This document shows positions 55,860 to 64,000 of a DNA stretch of 64,000 nt, in pieces. This DNA is from CAWAWP01 sp963841205 (GTDB lineage: Bacteria > Chloroflexota > Ktedonobacteria > Ktedonobacterales > JADMIN01): assembly GCA_963841205.1 (NCBI GenBank), contig CAWJCH010000010.1, positions 248,001 through 312,000 on the forward strand. Direction: 5' to 3'. The notes under the pieces are model-generated. The model was given only the letters and a program-made list of their open reading frames with translations, did not search any database and had not been told where the DNA came from. Both the position numbers and the translations under genes were made by a program. Within the stretch, counting starts at the first letter, position 1, and each line of letters opens with the position of its first letter.

Positions 55860-57044
55860 ATGTCTGGCAGAACCATCGCCCGTATCGTTGGATTGCTCGT
55901 CGCGGCCGCTGCGGCGCTCTCCATCTGCCTCACGGTCAACAACGACCGCCATCCCATCTCAACCGGACTCATCATTGCCATCACGGTGGCCAGCGGCTTC
56001 ATCGCTTTCGCCATCACCCCCTTCGTCGTCTTCCCACCCGCCCGCTGGGTGCTGCACCTGATCCGCCACACCGAGGTCAGCGACCTCATCGCGGCAGTGG
56101 TCGGGCTCGTCATCGGCTTATTGATCGCCGCGCTCGCCTCGATCCTGCTCTCTCAGATCCAATTCCTGCGGCTCGGCCAGTGGCTGCCGACTGTCGCCGG
56201 CATCATCTTCGTCGCCATCGGCATCACCACGGCGATCGTGCGCAAGGACGACTTCATCCGCCTGGTCACCACGAGCAACGCCAGCCGCGCCGCCCGCCGC
56301 GCCGCCCGCGAAGAGCGCGACCGCGACGATCACGACCGCGACGAGGAGGAGCGCGAGGAACCCAGCCGCTTCCGCGACCGCTTCAGCGCCAAGAAGAACC
56401 GCGGCGCCGACCGCATCCTCGTCGACACCAGCGCCATCATCGACGGGCGCATCGCCGACATCAGCGAGACCGGCTTCATCTTCGGCACGCTGGTGGTGCC
56501 GCGCTTCGTCCTCGAGGAGCTGCAGCACATCGCCGACTCGGCGGATAGCATGCGCCGCGCCCGTGGCCGCCGCGGGCTCGACATCCTCCAACGCCTGCAG
56601 AAAGAGCCCTCGATCCAGGTCGAGATCACCGACGCCGACGCCGAGAGCGTCCCCGAGGTAGACGGCAAGCTCGTCAAGTTGGCGCGCCAATGGCACTGCC
56701 CCATCGTCACCAACGACTTCAACCTCAACCGCGTCGCCGAGCTGCAGGGCGTCAAGGTCCTCAACATCAACGAGCTGGCCCACGCCGTCAAGCCGATCCT
56801 GCTGCCTGGCGAGGAGATGCAGGTCAAGATCATGCAGGAGGGCAAGGAGCTCAACCAGGGCGTCGGCTACCTCGACGACGGCACCATGATCGTCGTCGAG
56901 AACGGCAAGTTGCTGATGGGCCAGAGCGTGGATGTCACCGTCACCCGCGTGCTGCAGACGGTCGCCGGGCGGATGATCTTCGCCCACCCAAAACAGGCGC
57001 CGGCGGGTAGCGCCGCAGCCGCCCGCCGCGCCGGCGTCTCCTAG
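55860..57044 (+). CDS. PIN/TRAM-domain membrane ribonuclease-like protein (YacL type)
   Basis: 394 residues from ATG 55860 (GGAGGAGG upstream). Four N-terminal helices (8-120), an Arg/Asp/Glu-rich linker (135-180), then a PIN nuclease domain with acid residues in ILVDTSAIIDGR, VLEELQHIADSAD and PIVTNDFNLNRVA, and a C-terminal TRAM domain (LNQGVGYLDDGTMIVVENG). Same architecture as YacL. Followed 9 bp later by the IspD-like gene, an order found in Firmicutes and Actinobacteria. Confidence 0.92.
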   Translation: MSGRTIARIVGLLVAAAAALSICLTVNNDRHPISTGLIIAITVASGFIAFAITPFVVFPPARWVLHLIRHTEVSDLIAAVVGLVIGLLIAALASILLSQIQFLRLGQWLPTVAGIIFVAIGITTAIVRKDDFIRLVTTSNASRAARRAAREERDRDDHDRDEEEREEPSRFRDRFSAKKNRGADRILVDTSAIIDGRIADISETGFIFGTLVVPRFVLEELQHIADSADSMRRARGRRGLDILQRLQKEPSIQVEITDADAESVPEVDGKLVKLARQWHCPIVTNDFNLNRVAELQGVKVLNINELAHAVKPILLPGEEMQVKIMQEGKELNQGVGYLDDGTMIVVENGKLLMGQSVDVTVTRVLQTVAGRMIFAHPKQAPAGSAAAARRAGVS

Positions 57045-57053
57045 CCCACCGCG

Positions 57054-57839
57054 ATGCCCCCCCACCACGAAGCGGCGCATGCGGGCGCCATCCTCCTCGC
57101 CGTGCCGAGCCAGACGAGCGCGGGCCTCGATCTCCTGCGCTCGCCGCTGTGGATCCGCCCGCTCGCCGCGTGGGCGCTCACCGCCCTCCGCGACACCCCC
57201 ACGCTCGGCGAGATCGTCCTGGTGGTCGAGACGAGCCACGAAGCGCGGGCGAAGGCGCTGGTCGCCCGCACCGCCCCCGAGGCGCGCGTTGCCATTGTGG
57301 CAGATGGCGCCGGTATCGCTGCCGCTATGCGCGCCGGGCTGGCCGCACTCTCGCCTGCCGTGCGGCTGGTGGTGGTGCACGAGGCGGCGCGTCCCCTCGT
57401 CACGCCGGAGCTGCTCGCCGCCAGCCTCGCCGCCTTCGCCGCGTCGCCCGGCCTCGTCGCCGCCTGCGCCGCCTCCCCGATGAAGGAGACCGTCAAGCGC
57501 GTGCGCGACGGCGTCGTGGTCGAGACGCTGGATCGCTCGCGTCTGGCGCTGCTCCAGACGCCGCTGGCGTTCGACCGTGCCGCGCTCGATCGGGCGTCCC
57601 GCGCCGACGGGGTGGGCGACGGCCTTGCGGACCTCCTCCGCCGCCTGCGCTCGACCGACGGCGAGGTGCTCGCCACCTTCCCCGGCGGCGCCGAGCACCT
57701 CGCCGTCGCCACGCCCGGCGACCTCGCCCTGGCCGAGCAGCTGCTGCGCGCGCGCCGGCCCTCGCAGCGCCGAGCGCGTGCGAAAGGCACGAAGATGCGG
57801 ACCCCCTCATCGGCATCGGCGAAGGGGTCCGCTGGGTAG
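57054..57839 (+). CDS. IspD-like cytidylyltransferase homologue, active site degraded
   Basis: 261 residues with the fold and order of IspD (MEP cytidylyltransferase): VVVHEAARPLVTPEL in place of HDAARP, PMKETVKRV, TLDRSRLALLQTPLAF and AVATPGDLALAEQLL. But the nucleotide-binding loop (A-A-G-x-G-x-R) is AVPSQTSAGL with no Arg, its Lys is missing, the DERxxSV loop is DGAGIAAAM, and the late Lys (NIKxT) is absent. Either a pseudo-enzyme or a divergent function; ispF is not adjacent. The C-terminal 30 residues are basic and disordered. Confidence 0.75.
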   Translation: MPPHHEAAHAGAILLAVPSQTSAGLDLLRSPLWIRPLAAWALTALRDTPTLGEIVLVVETSHEARAKALVARTAPEARVAIVADGAGIAAAMRAGLAALSPAVRLVVVHEAARPLVTPELLAASLAAFAASPGLVAACAASPMKETVKRVRDGVVVETLDRSRLALLQTPLAFDRAALDRASRADGVGDGLADLLRRLRSTDGEVLATFPGGAEHLAVATPGDLALAEQLLRARRPSQRRARAKGTKMRTPSSASAKGSAG

Positions 57840-57870
57840 AGGCGGGGCGGCGATGCCCCGCCAGGCGAGG

Positions 57871-58953
57871 CTACGGGTAGATGAAGGTGACGCCGGGACC
57901 GACGTGGATGTAGCGGTAGTCCACCTTCTGCCAGCCGCCGCCGCGCCAGTAGAAGTTCATCTCGGAGACGAGCACCCAATAGTGGTCAGACGAGATCGCC
58001 ACGACCTCGGCGTAGTGCCCATCCGAGCTGGCGCCCTGCACGCCGCCGGAGAAGAAGATCGCCGCGCCGACCGCCGGCACGCTGCTGCGCTTGTATTCCC
58101 CGCCCCAGAGCAGGTCGGGCTGGCCGGGATGCAGCACCTCGGGCCACCAGTTGCACCAGCCGAAGCCGGAGCGATAGACGTAGTTGGCCGGGTTGGGGTA
58201 GTAGATGTTGCCGTAGCAGCCGGGTGGCACGGTCCACTGGCTGATGTTGGCGACGAAGTGGACGCTCGACGTGCAGAACTCGCCGCTGGTGGCGAAGGTC
58301 TGCGTGGAGACCGCGTTCGTCGTGGGCGCGGAGGCCGTCGACGCCGCCGGCTGCGCGGCGCCGCTGATGTTCGGCACCCAGGCGGGGTTGTCGGAGACGA
58401 GCGTGTTGCCCGCCTTGTGCCAGTGGACGGTGCAGTGGTATGCCCCGTTGGACCAGCCGTAGCAGAGCCAGCCGTTGTCGAGGTAATAGCCACTCTGCCA
58501 GTGGTAGTTGAGCGCACCCGCGTTCGGCGCGGCGGAGCTGGATTGCAGCGCTTGCGTCACCACGCCGAGGATGCCCGCGCAGGCAATCGCCAGGATCGCG
58601 ATGGACTTCCAGCGGCGCCCCAGTCCTTTGGGCTCATCGTCCTTGTCTTCCACCCGCCCGGCGCGCTTGGCGGCGCGTCGGCTCGTCACGGCGGACCTGC
58701 GGCTGGTGTGTCCCCAGCGGTCGAGCGCGTACTTGTCCAGCTCGTCGTCGTTCAGCTCGTCGTCGTTCAGCTCGTCGTCGTTCAGCTCATCCTCATAGCG
58801 GTCAACGACGTCGGCGGCGGTCTCCCACTCGCCGTCGTCCCAGGGGTTGAAGGTGATGTCGTCGATCGCCACCCCCTCGACCTCGCGGGTCGTGTAGTCC
58901 GCGCGTGGCTCGCGCGCGTCGCTCTTGGCGTACGCCCTAGTGGTAAGTGTCAT
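57871..58953 (-). CDS. Membrane-anchored CHAP-domain protein
   Basis: 360 residues from ATG 58953. The N-terminal 105 residues are cytoplasmic and very acidic, with a threefold ELNDD repeat; one helix (about 115-132, SIAILAIACAGILGVVTQAL); a Trp/Tyr-rich segment (YHWQSGYYLDNGWLCYGW); then a CHAP-like domain with Cys in FGWCNWWPE, His in DGHYAEVV and a polar residue in SEMNFYW. CHAP domains are amidases or endopeptidases of peptidoglycan, so a cell-wall role outside the membrane is likely. Confidence 0.8.
   Translation of the reverse strand: MTLTTRAYAKSDAREPRADYTTREVEGVAIDDITFNPWDDGEWETAADVVDRYEDELNDDELNDDELNDDELDKYALDRWGHTSRRSAVTSRRAAKRAGRVEDKDDEPKGLGRRWKSIAILAIACAGILGVVTQALQSSSAAPNAGALNYHWQSGYYLDNGWLCYGWSNGAYHCTVHWHKAGNTLVSDNPAWVPNISGAAQPAASTASAPTTNAVSTQTFATSGEFCTSSVHFVANISQWTVPPGCYGNIYYPNPANYVYRSGFGWCNWWPEVLHPGQPDLLWGGEYKRSSVPAVGAAIFFSGGVQGASSDGHYAEVVAISSDHYWVLVSEMNFYWRGGGWQKVDYRYIHVGPGVTFIYP
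58741..58785. repeat. 15-bp tandem repeat, three copies
   Basis: CTCGTCGTCGTTCAG at 58741, 58756 and 58771, perfect; in phase with the CHAP gene and encoding the ELNDD repeats. Confidence 0.95.
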
Positions 58954-59371
58954 GCCTGGTCCCTCTCCGTTTCCTCCCTGCGGATAGGCGGCTCTGGCGA
59001 GCCAGAACCACCTGCCCTCTCGAACCATCCCATGGGGCCAGGCCGCGCCAGTCGTTGGCCAGACGGTTGACGCGACCCTGCTATGCACGGGGGCAACTGT
59101 ACACAAGGATGGGCTAGCGGGCAGAACACTTTAGGACTTTCGGTGCATGTGCCAGTTACGACTCGGGCAGTTGTCCGTTAAGGCGAAATCCTGGTAAGCG
59201 GAGCGCCGCCCCGGCCTGAAGACCGGGCTAATCTTCATGGCGGGAGCCCCTTTGCCGGGGCAGGGCCGCGTGGCTGACGCGCTGGCGCAGGAACCGGCGG
59301 TACAGGTGTCGCCCGTACGGCTGATCGAGGGGAAGTTGCCGGTGAGGGAGGTGCATGCCGGCGAGTGGGAA

Positions 59372-59695
59372 CTACGGTTGTGGGATCGGGTCGGGCAGGA
59401 GGCCGGCAGGGACGCGCCAGGTGTGGAGCTCAACGGTGAGGCGGTTGGCGCGGACCATGGGATCGGCCTCGGCGACCGCCTGGGCTTCCGCGAGCGTTGG
59501 CGTGGTGTAGATCGTGAAGCCGCGGAGATCGCCGTCGTCGTCTACGGGTCTCGAGGCGATGGCGGCGCCGATCTCGCGGATCCAGTGCTTGTGGGCCATG
59601 TGATCGGCCTGCAACTGTTCCAACTCGGGGGACTCTTCGGCGGTCCAGGTGGGGCCTTTGCGTAGGAGGCAGACGTGATAGGTTCGCAGGTCCAT
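59372..59695 (-). CDS. YciI-like (YCII-related) protein
   Basis: 107 residues from ATG 59695. MDLRTYHVCLLRKGPTW, LQADHMAHKHWIREIGAAI (the usual His in the HxxH-like helix), FTIYTTPTLAEAQAVAEAD, PMVRANRLTVELHTWRV: the dimeric alpha-beta barrel of the YCII family at full length. Members have unknown or dehalogenase-like functions. A minus-strand frame continues upstream but without conserved features. Confidence 0.85.
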   Translation of the reverse strand: MDLRTYHVCLLRKGPTWTAEESPELEQLQADHMAHKHWIREIGAAIASRPVDDDGDLRGFTIYTTPTLAEAQAVAEADPMVRANRLTVELHTWRVPAGLLPDPIPQP

Positions 59696-59897
59696 CGTGG
59701 CGTGCCTTGGGGTGATGACTTTGGCCGCTCGGTGATCCCTCCAAGTCCGGACACTTCCAATCAGGTCCGCTCGCGCGCTTGCGCAATTGGCAGCCAGAAG
59801 GCGGAGACATTGTGGTTCTGCGGCTAGGAGGTTGGAGTAGATACCTGCCAACGTATGACGAAGCCCTGATACGGGAACCTCGGCGCACGGCTCGGGG

Positions 59898-60128
59898 TTA
59901 GTCGCGGTCGTCGTCGCGGTCGTCGTCGCGGTCGGCTTTGGCGGCGGCGATCTCGGCCTCGGACATGCCCATGCGGCGGAGCAGCTCGTCGGTGCTGCCG
60001 GGAGATGCGGCGGGCATGGCATCCTGCAGGAGGCTCAGGATGACGTCCTCGGGCGCGCGCCGCTGCTGCGCGGAGAGCCGCAGTAAGAGGGCGTAGGCAT
60101 CGTCCGAAATGACGACCGTGCGGCTCAT
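59898..60128 (-). CDS. Small ribbon-helix-helix-like DNA-binding protein
   Basis: 76 residues from ATG 60128, with AGGAGG at ideal distance. RTVVISDDAYALLLRLSAQQ and APEDVILSLLQDAM fit an RHH/antitoxin-like fold; the end is a DRDDD repeat. A perfect odd dyad lies 56 bp upstream, as for autoregulated RHH proteins. No toxin gene is adjacent. Confidence 0.6.
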   Translation of the reverse strand: MSRTVVISDDAYALLLRLSAQQRRAPEDVILSLLQDAMPAASPGSTDELLRRMGMSEAEIAAAKADRDDDRDDDRD

Positions 60129-60183
60129 GGTAGTGCCTCCTTGGATCCCGTGGATGAGCTCGTGCGGGCGGGATGCCGATCTG

Positions 60184-60196
60184 TTCAGTGACTGAA
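60184..60196. promoter_or_regulatory. Candidate operator TTCAGTGACTGAA
   Basis: Perfect 13-bp dyad with one central base, upstream of the small DNA-binding gene; probable autoregulatory site. Confidence 0.5.
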
Positions 60197-60316
60197 CGGT
60201 TGCCCTCAGTGTACACGAGCCTGGCAAGCGATGGCATCGGGCGGGCCGGGAGCAGAGCAGACGTTCATCCACGGAGAACACAGCGTTCACGGAAGGCGGA
60301 GATGGGAACGGAGGAC

Positions 60317-60405
60317 GTGGGCGACATCGCGATGGGCGACATCGCGATGGGCGAGATCGCGATGGGCGAGATCGCGATGGGCGAGATCGCGATGGGCGAC
60401 ATCGC
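60317..60405 (+). repeat. 15-bp tandem repeat, six copies, upstream of the reductase gene
   Basis: GATGGGCGA(C/G)ATCGC repeats from 60331 to 60405, after a slightly different first copy at 60317. In one frame it would encode GDIAM/GEIAM. Lies about 85 bp before the aldo/keto reductase start. Confidence 0.9.
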
Positions 60406-60489
60406 GGCTGTGCTTGCCCGCGCGGACTATGCTCCACCATGTGGGGTAAGGACGTCACGCACGTGCTGGTCTGCAACAGGGGGATTCGT

Positions 60490-61446
60490 ATGCAGACACG
60501 GCGACTCGGCACGACGGACATGGAAATCACGCGCACCGGCTTCGGCGCGTGGGCGCTGGGCGGCGGCGATTGGGCGTTCAGTTGGGGTCCGCAGGACGAT
60601 GAGCAGTCCATCGCGGCGATCCACCGCGCGCTGGACCTCGGCGTGAACTGGATCGATACGGCGGCGGTCTACGGGCTGGGCCACTCCGAAGAGGTGGTCG
60701 GCAAGGCGCTGAAGGGGCGCGCGAACCGTCCCTACGTCTTCACGAAGAACTCGATGGTGTGGAACGAGCGCCGCGAGGTCGGCCACAGCCTGAAGGCCAC
60801 TTCGCTGCGCCGCGAGCTGGAGGCGAGCCTGCGCCGCCTGCAGGTGGACGTGATCGACCTCTATCAGATCCACTGGCCGGATCCCGAGGATGAGATCGAA
60901 GAGGGCTGGACGGCGATGGCAGAGTTTCAGCGCGAGGGCAAAGTGCGCTACATCGGCGTCTCGAACTTCAACGTGGCGCAGTTGAAACGGGCGCAGGCCA
61001 TCGCGCCGGTGGCGAGCTTGCAGCCGCCATACTCGCTGGTGGAACCTGAGATGGAGCGCGAGACCCTGCCGTACGCACTGCAGCAGCAGATCGGCGTGAT
61101 CGTCTACTCGCCGATGGCGTCGGGCCTGCTGACGGGCGCGATGACGCGCGAACGGATCGCCAGTCTTCCGGACGACGACTGGCGCAAGCGCGACGCGGAG
61201 TTCCGTGAGCCGCGGCTCTCGCGCAACCTGGCGTTGGTGGAGGTGCTGCGCGGCATCGGCCAGCGACATAACGCCTCGCCGGGCGAGGTGGCGATCGCGT
61301 GGGCCCTGCACAATCCGGCGGTGACGGCGGCGATCGTGGGCGCGCGGAGCCCGAGGCAGGTCGAAGGCACCGTTGGCGCGAGCGACATCACGCTCACCGA
61401 CGCCGATATTGAAGAGATCGGCAGGTTCCGGCGGGAGCATCCGTAG
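60490..61446 (+). CDS. Aldo/keto reductase
   Basis: 318 residues, start ATG 60490. Catalytic tetrad visible: Asp and Tyr in WIDTAAVYGLGHSEE, Lys in YVFTKNS, His in YQIHWPD. NADPH-site region PEVAI-like reads SPGEVAIAWALHNPAVT and IVGARSPRQVE. Typical single-domain TIM-barrel length. Reduces aldehydes or ketones in the cytoplasm; substrate unknown. Confidence 0.92.
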   Translation: MQTRRLGTTDMEITRTGFGAWALGGGDWAFSWGPQDDEQSIAAIHRALDLGVNWIDTAAVYGLGHSEEVVGKALKGRANRPYVFTKNSMVWNERREVGHSLKATSLRRELEASLRRLQVDVIDLYQIHWPDPEDEIEEGWTAMAEFQREGKVRYIGVSNFNVAQLKRAQAIAPVASLQPPYSLVEPEMERETLPYALQQQIGVIVYSPMASGLLTGAMTRERIASLPDDDWRKRDAEFREPRLSRNLALVEVLRGIGQRHNASPGEVAIAWALHNPAVTAAIVGARSPRQVEGTVGASDITLTDADIEEIGRFRREHP

Positions 61447-61453
61447 GGAAGAC

Positions 61454-61522
61454 CTCACCCCGCCAAGCCCCCCCACGTGTGGAGGACCCCGCCTTCCCCG
61501 CGAGGGAAGGGGCCGTGGGGCG
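61454..61522 (+). repeat. Dispersed GC-rich repeat, copy 2 (partner at 5113-5178)
   Basis: Same order of CCTCACCCC, GGACCCCGCCTTCC and GGAAGGGGCCGTGG as copy 1. Also able to fold; may end the reductase transcript though no T-run follows. Confidence 0.6.
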
Positions 61523-61616
61523 GGGATGGGAGCGGTATGCGGCAAGGATCGCGGGATGAGCAATCGTTTCACTCAAGCACAGACGCACGGGCGTGCAGAC
61601 TGGAGCCCACGCATCG

Positions 61617-62536
61617 CTAGGCGGCTTGGGCGGCGCGGGCGCGGCGGTTGAGGCGGCGGGCGTAGAGCGCGAGGGCGAGCAGGACGAGCAGATCGAAGGC
61701 GGTGAGGCCGGCGCGGGAGGGGAGCCTGATGCCGAACTCGACCAGAGGCGCCCAGAGCAGCGCGAAATACAGGACGAGGCCGGTGGCGATAGTGACTAGG
61801 TGGCGCGGCCCTCAGCCGGTGCCTGCGGACCACGAGCGCATGTGCCAGAGGCCGAAGCCGAAGAGTCCCGCCTCGACCCTCGCGACGACGGCCGTCGGGA
61901 TGCTGGAATGGGGCGCGAAGACGTCCAGGCCGAAGAAATTGACGAGCAGGCCGAGGACGATCAGGCGGACCTTGATGAGCGCTGGGGCGCGTCTCGTTGG
62001 GTCGGCGCGGGATCGGGGAAGCGCAGGAAGACGCCGAGCGCGATGACCACGATGAGGATGGCGACGCAGGCAAGATAGGCGGCGAGCGGTGGCCCGTGGT
62101 AGCCGTACTTGGCGAGCTGCCGTGTGGCGACTCAGGCAGCGAGCAGGGCGCAGGGAATCAGCAGCCAGGTGAACAGCGCGATGGTGCTCGTGCGTCCGAG
62201 CCAGGGGAGCCGTGAGCGGAGCGGGAAGAAGACGCCGAGCAGGATCAGCGGCGTGGCGATGCTGATGAACGCATGGTAGAGGGTCAGTTCGACGGCCCAG
62301 AGCCAACTGACGCCCCAGAGCGCGCCGTAGGCGCCGGTGGCGTAGGCGCCGGTGGCGTAGGTGGGCGAGGTGGGCACGTTGTACGTGAACCAGGTCTGGA
62401 CGACCAGCGCCTCTTGGAAGATGCCGAAGGCGGCGCCAAGCAGCAGGACGTTGCCCCCATTGAGGCGGCGGCGCACGACGATCTCGTGGATAAGGATAGC
62501 GCTGGAGCCGTAGAGCAGCGGCGTGAGGATGGAGCG
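61617..62536 (-). pseudogene. Polytopic membrane protein, two in-frame TGA and one frameshift
   Basis: Corrected reading: ILTPLLYGSSAILIHEIVVR, LLLGAAFGIFQEALVVQTWF, WAVELTLYHAFISIATPLIL, STIALFTWLLIPCALLAA, TGA (62132-62134), YLACVAILIVVIALGVFLRF, one extra base near 62000, ALIKVRLIVLGLLVNFFGLD, TGA (61812-61814), LVTIATGLVLYFALLWAPLV and a stop at 61617. About 300 residues, seven or more helices. Both TGAs fall where Trp would be natural. The family (LYG...RE, GLAxGxxEE-like start) has no known function to me. Confidence 0.55.
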
Positions 62537-62554
62537 GCGGCACGCGAGGCGCTG

Positions 62555-62824
62555 ATGGACCTCTATGCCGCGACACACGACGGCAGCCGTCCGCTCCATT
62601 GCGTTCAAGAGCGGGCTCCCGCGGAGGTTCAGGCGGCGTTGGGCGCTACGCTCGCGGACTATAGCCTCGTCTCGGCGCGGACGGCGGTGGTGCGCTGCCT
62701 CGATCTGCTGGAGACCAGCCTCGACCCATTTACCGGCGGCTCAGCGATCCTGACCGAGGGGCAGCGCGAGCTGCTGCGCCGCGTGCGCGATCGTTCCAAC
62801 GCACCGGATGACTCGGTGGACTAG
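62555..62824 (+). CDS. Small helical hypothetical protein
   Basis: 89 residues from ATG 62555: DLYAATHDGSRPLHCVQERA, ADYSLVSARTAVVRCLDLLE, ILTEGQRELLRRVRDRS. Helix-rich, no membrane segment. Divergent from the membrane protein gene. No recognised family, and the codon positions are plausible (strong GC at third bases). Modest confidence. Confidence 0.4.
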   Translation: MDLYAATHDGSRPLHCVQERAPAEVQAALGATLADYSLVSARTAVVRCLDLLETSLDPFTGGSAILTEGQRELLRRVRDRSNAPDDSVD

Positions 62825-63091
62825 TCTCTATTCTCCCGGCCCGATGCTCCGCGTCTGCTCGGCGGCGTCGATGTCGGGCTTTGCCGGCGCGGCGTCTCGG
62901 CGACGGGTGAGAACGAGGGTGGTGGCGGCAGCGTGGCGGGCGCGGCGTCCATGGTGCTGCTCCTCTCGCCTGCGCGCCGATCAGCGGATGCCTGACAGGC
63001 GCAGAGCGAGGGCAGCAGATTCGGCGCGAAAACGCCACACACGTCGTCAGGGCTGGATCGCGCTGGTGGGATGCAAACGGACGCCGCGCCG

Positions 63092-63553
63092 TTATGCGCG
63101 CGTGCGACGCTCCCATCCCCGGCCAGGGTGCCAGGACTCGATGACGAGGTGGTCTGCCGGCGTCCCTAGGTAGGTGAGGACGACCTCGCTGATGTCGAGC
63201 GCGAAGAAGGCGGCGTCCGGGTCGGGGAAGGGATCGTGTTCGCTCGTCTCGATGACGGTGCCGGCCAGTTTCGCATCGCCCAGCCAGCCCATGGGATCAT
63301 CCTTCGGTGGCTCAAGCGTCGGGCTGTGGACGGCGACGCGCGGATCGCGGCGCACGTCGCGGAGCTTCAGCGAGCCGCCCATCATGCCGAAGGTGATGGT
63401 ACCTCTCTCAAATTTCAGCTCGGTGGCGCTGATACGCGGTGAGCCGTCGCTCCGTAGTGTAGCGATGGTTTTGTTCGTTCCGGCGTCGAATTGCTGGCGC
63501 ACCCGCGCGGCGAACTGCGGCGCATCTTCCTCGATCTCGCTCCATCTCGCCAT
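63092..63553 (-). CDS. Pyridoxamine 5'-phosphate oxidase-like (PPOX) flavin-fold protein
   Basis: 153 residues: TIATLRSDGSPRISATELKF, ITFGMMGGSLKLRDVRRDPRVAVH, AKLAGTVIET, a split-barrel fold of the PPOX/F420 class. The R-x-S-P-R-I-S strand and RDVRRDPRV helix are typical. Probably binds FMN or F420; oxidoreductase of unknown substrate. Start ATG 63553. Confidence 0.85.
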   Translation of the reverse strand: MARWSEIEEDAPQFAARVRQQFDAGTNKTIATLRSDGSPRISATELKFERGTITFGMMGGSLKLRDVRRDPRVAVHSPTLEPPKDDPMGWLGDAKLAGTVIETSEHDPFPDPDAAFFALDISEVVLTYLGTPADHLVIESWHPGRGWERRTRA

Positions 63554-63592
63554 TGTGCAGGTCCTCCAGACAGTGCGATGCCGCGCGGGTCA

Positions 63593-63868
63593 CTAGTCCG
63601 GGTCTGTTGGGCTGGTCTCCTCGGCGGCGTGGGGATCGGCCTTCGCCGCGGCGGCGGTCGGCGCGGGCGTCGGTGAGGTGGCCTGCTGCTCGGCGGGATC
63701 GTCGACGACGTCCCCCTCAGCGGGGCGCTGGCGCGGATCGGCCACGGGGACGGTGCCGGTGGGCAGCTCGTGGTCGCGCTTGTCGTAGGCGTCTTCACCG
63801 GCGAGGAATTGGCCCTCGTCGGGGAGTGTGCGGTCGTCTTCGAGGCGCTTGATCTGGTCGTTGTCCAT
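63593..63868 (-). CDS. Small acidic disordered protein
   Basis: 91 residues from ATG 63868: MDNDQIKRLEDDRTLPDEGQ, then a Pro/Ala/Thr/Asp-rich tail. No fold expected. Follows upstream of the PPOX-like gene by 39 bp on the same strand, so probably co-transcribed. Function unknown. Confidence 0.5.
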   Translation of the reverse strand: MDNDQIKRLEDDRTLPDEGQFLAGEDAYDKRDHELPTGTVPVADPRQRPAEGDVVDDPAEQQATSPTPAPTAAAAKADPHAAEETSPTDPD

Positions 63869-63976
63869 GCTGGTGTCCTCCCACGGGCATTGTGCGATAT
63901 GCGTCAACCGTGTCGGGAGGAGGGCCAGCAAAAGGCGTTCCAGATTCGCTACACCGGCGGGGGCGCGTGGGTGGGG

Positions 63977-64000
63977 TTAGAGGCCGAGGGAGCGGCGGTA
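63977..64000 (-). CDS. Possible C-terminal end of a gene continuing to the right
   Basis: The last bases read YRRSLGL and TAA on the minus strand. Too short to identify. Confidence 0.2.
   Translation of the reverse strand, partial: YRRSLGL

Noticed and set aside
56118..57698. 526-codon minus-strand frame
   Set aside because: Antisense shadow of the PIN/TRAM and IspD-like genes.
59204..59232. CCCGG...GAAGACCGGG hairpin as a third IS200/IS605 end
   Set aside because: Only the hairpin is similar; the shared 19-bp block and right-end GAGTGGTCA are absent and no gene is split in phase.
60317..60405. CRISPR-like array
   Set aside because: Repeats are contiguous 15-bp units without spacers.
50812..62134. 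TGA recoded as Trp
   Set aside because: Many genes here, including ftsL, end at TGA with a coupled downstream start, so TGA functions as stop.

Overview
The window is a high-GC bacterial chromosome segment (about 65% GC by eye) that best fits the phylum Chloroflexota. The reasons are a class II / class I diterpene synthase gene pair like that of Herpetosiphon, a two-domain KaiC-family ATPase between response regulators, a PadR/HAAS pair, DUF2277 and a compact mraZ-rsmH-ftsL-ftsI cluster. The phylum call is inference from gene content. I saw no rRNA, tRNA or CRISPR array.

Layout. 1-1.5 kb: a truncated membrane protein gene ending at a decayed IS200/IS605 (TnpB) element. 1.7-13.6 kb: a nucleotidyltransferase, a large membrane protein, PadR plus HAAS protein, an ABC exporter, a LuxR-type regulator and two HtrA-like proteases; three successive spacers here are fold-back repeats. 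13.7-17.7 kb: ftsI, ftsL, rsmH and mraZ (minus strand) with a textbook MraZ operator. 17.9-20.0 kb: a YtrA-type GntR regulator and ABC transporter operon. 20.1-21.8 kb: a membrane protein gene split by a 252-bp TnpB-less IS200/IS605 derivative, then a second membrane protein gene whose 5' end is an attachment site.

21.6-29.7 kb is an integrated element of about 8 kb. It carries a tyrosine integrase, an excisionase, a Rep-like initiator preceded by five strong hairpins, a ClbS/DinB-like protein, a Cys-rich protein, a polytopic membrane protein and a DUF433-DUF5615 pair. The DUF5615 gene is split by a second 223-bp TnpB-less element. A 124-bp perfect repeat of the target gene's 5' region flanks the island, and each end has paired TGACCCC sites.

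30-48.5 kb: a hydrolase, a DEAD-box helicase with a terminator in its leader, the diterpene pair, a histidine kinase with one normal and one degenerate receiver, a TPR protein, a secreted S33-type lipoprotein peptidase, a membrane protein with a Cys-less Ada-like domain, and an RR-KaiC-RR operon. 48.8-58 kb: a mutase large subunit full of single-base insertions, RadA with a 493-residue intein in its P-loop, a PIN/TRAM protein, an IspD homologue that has lost key active-site residues, and a CHAP-domain protein. 58-64 kb: a YciI-like protein, a small DNA-binding protein with a palindromic operator, an aldo/keto reductase behind a 15-bp tandem repeat, a disrupted membrane protein and a flavin-reductase-like protein.

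Many frameshifts here are single-base insertions in otherwise well-conserved reading frames (7.3, 22-28, 49-51, 62 kb). That pattern looks more like uncorrected insertion-type sequencing error than decay, so I mark the affected genes but do not call them all dead.
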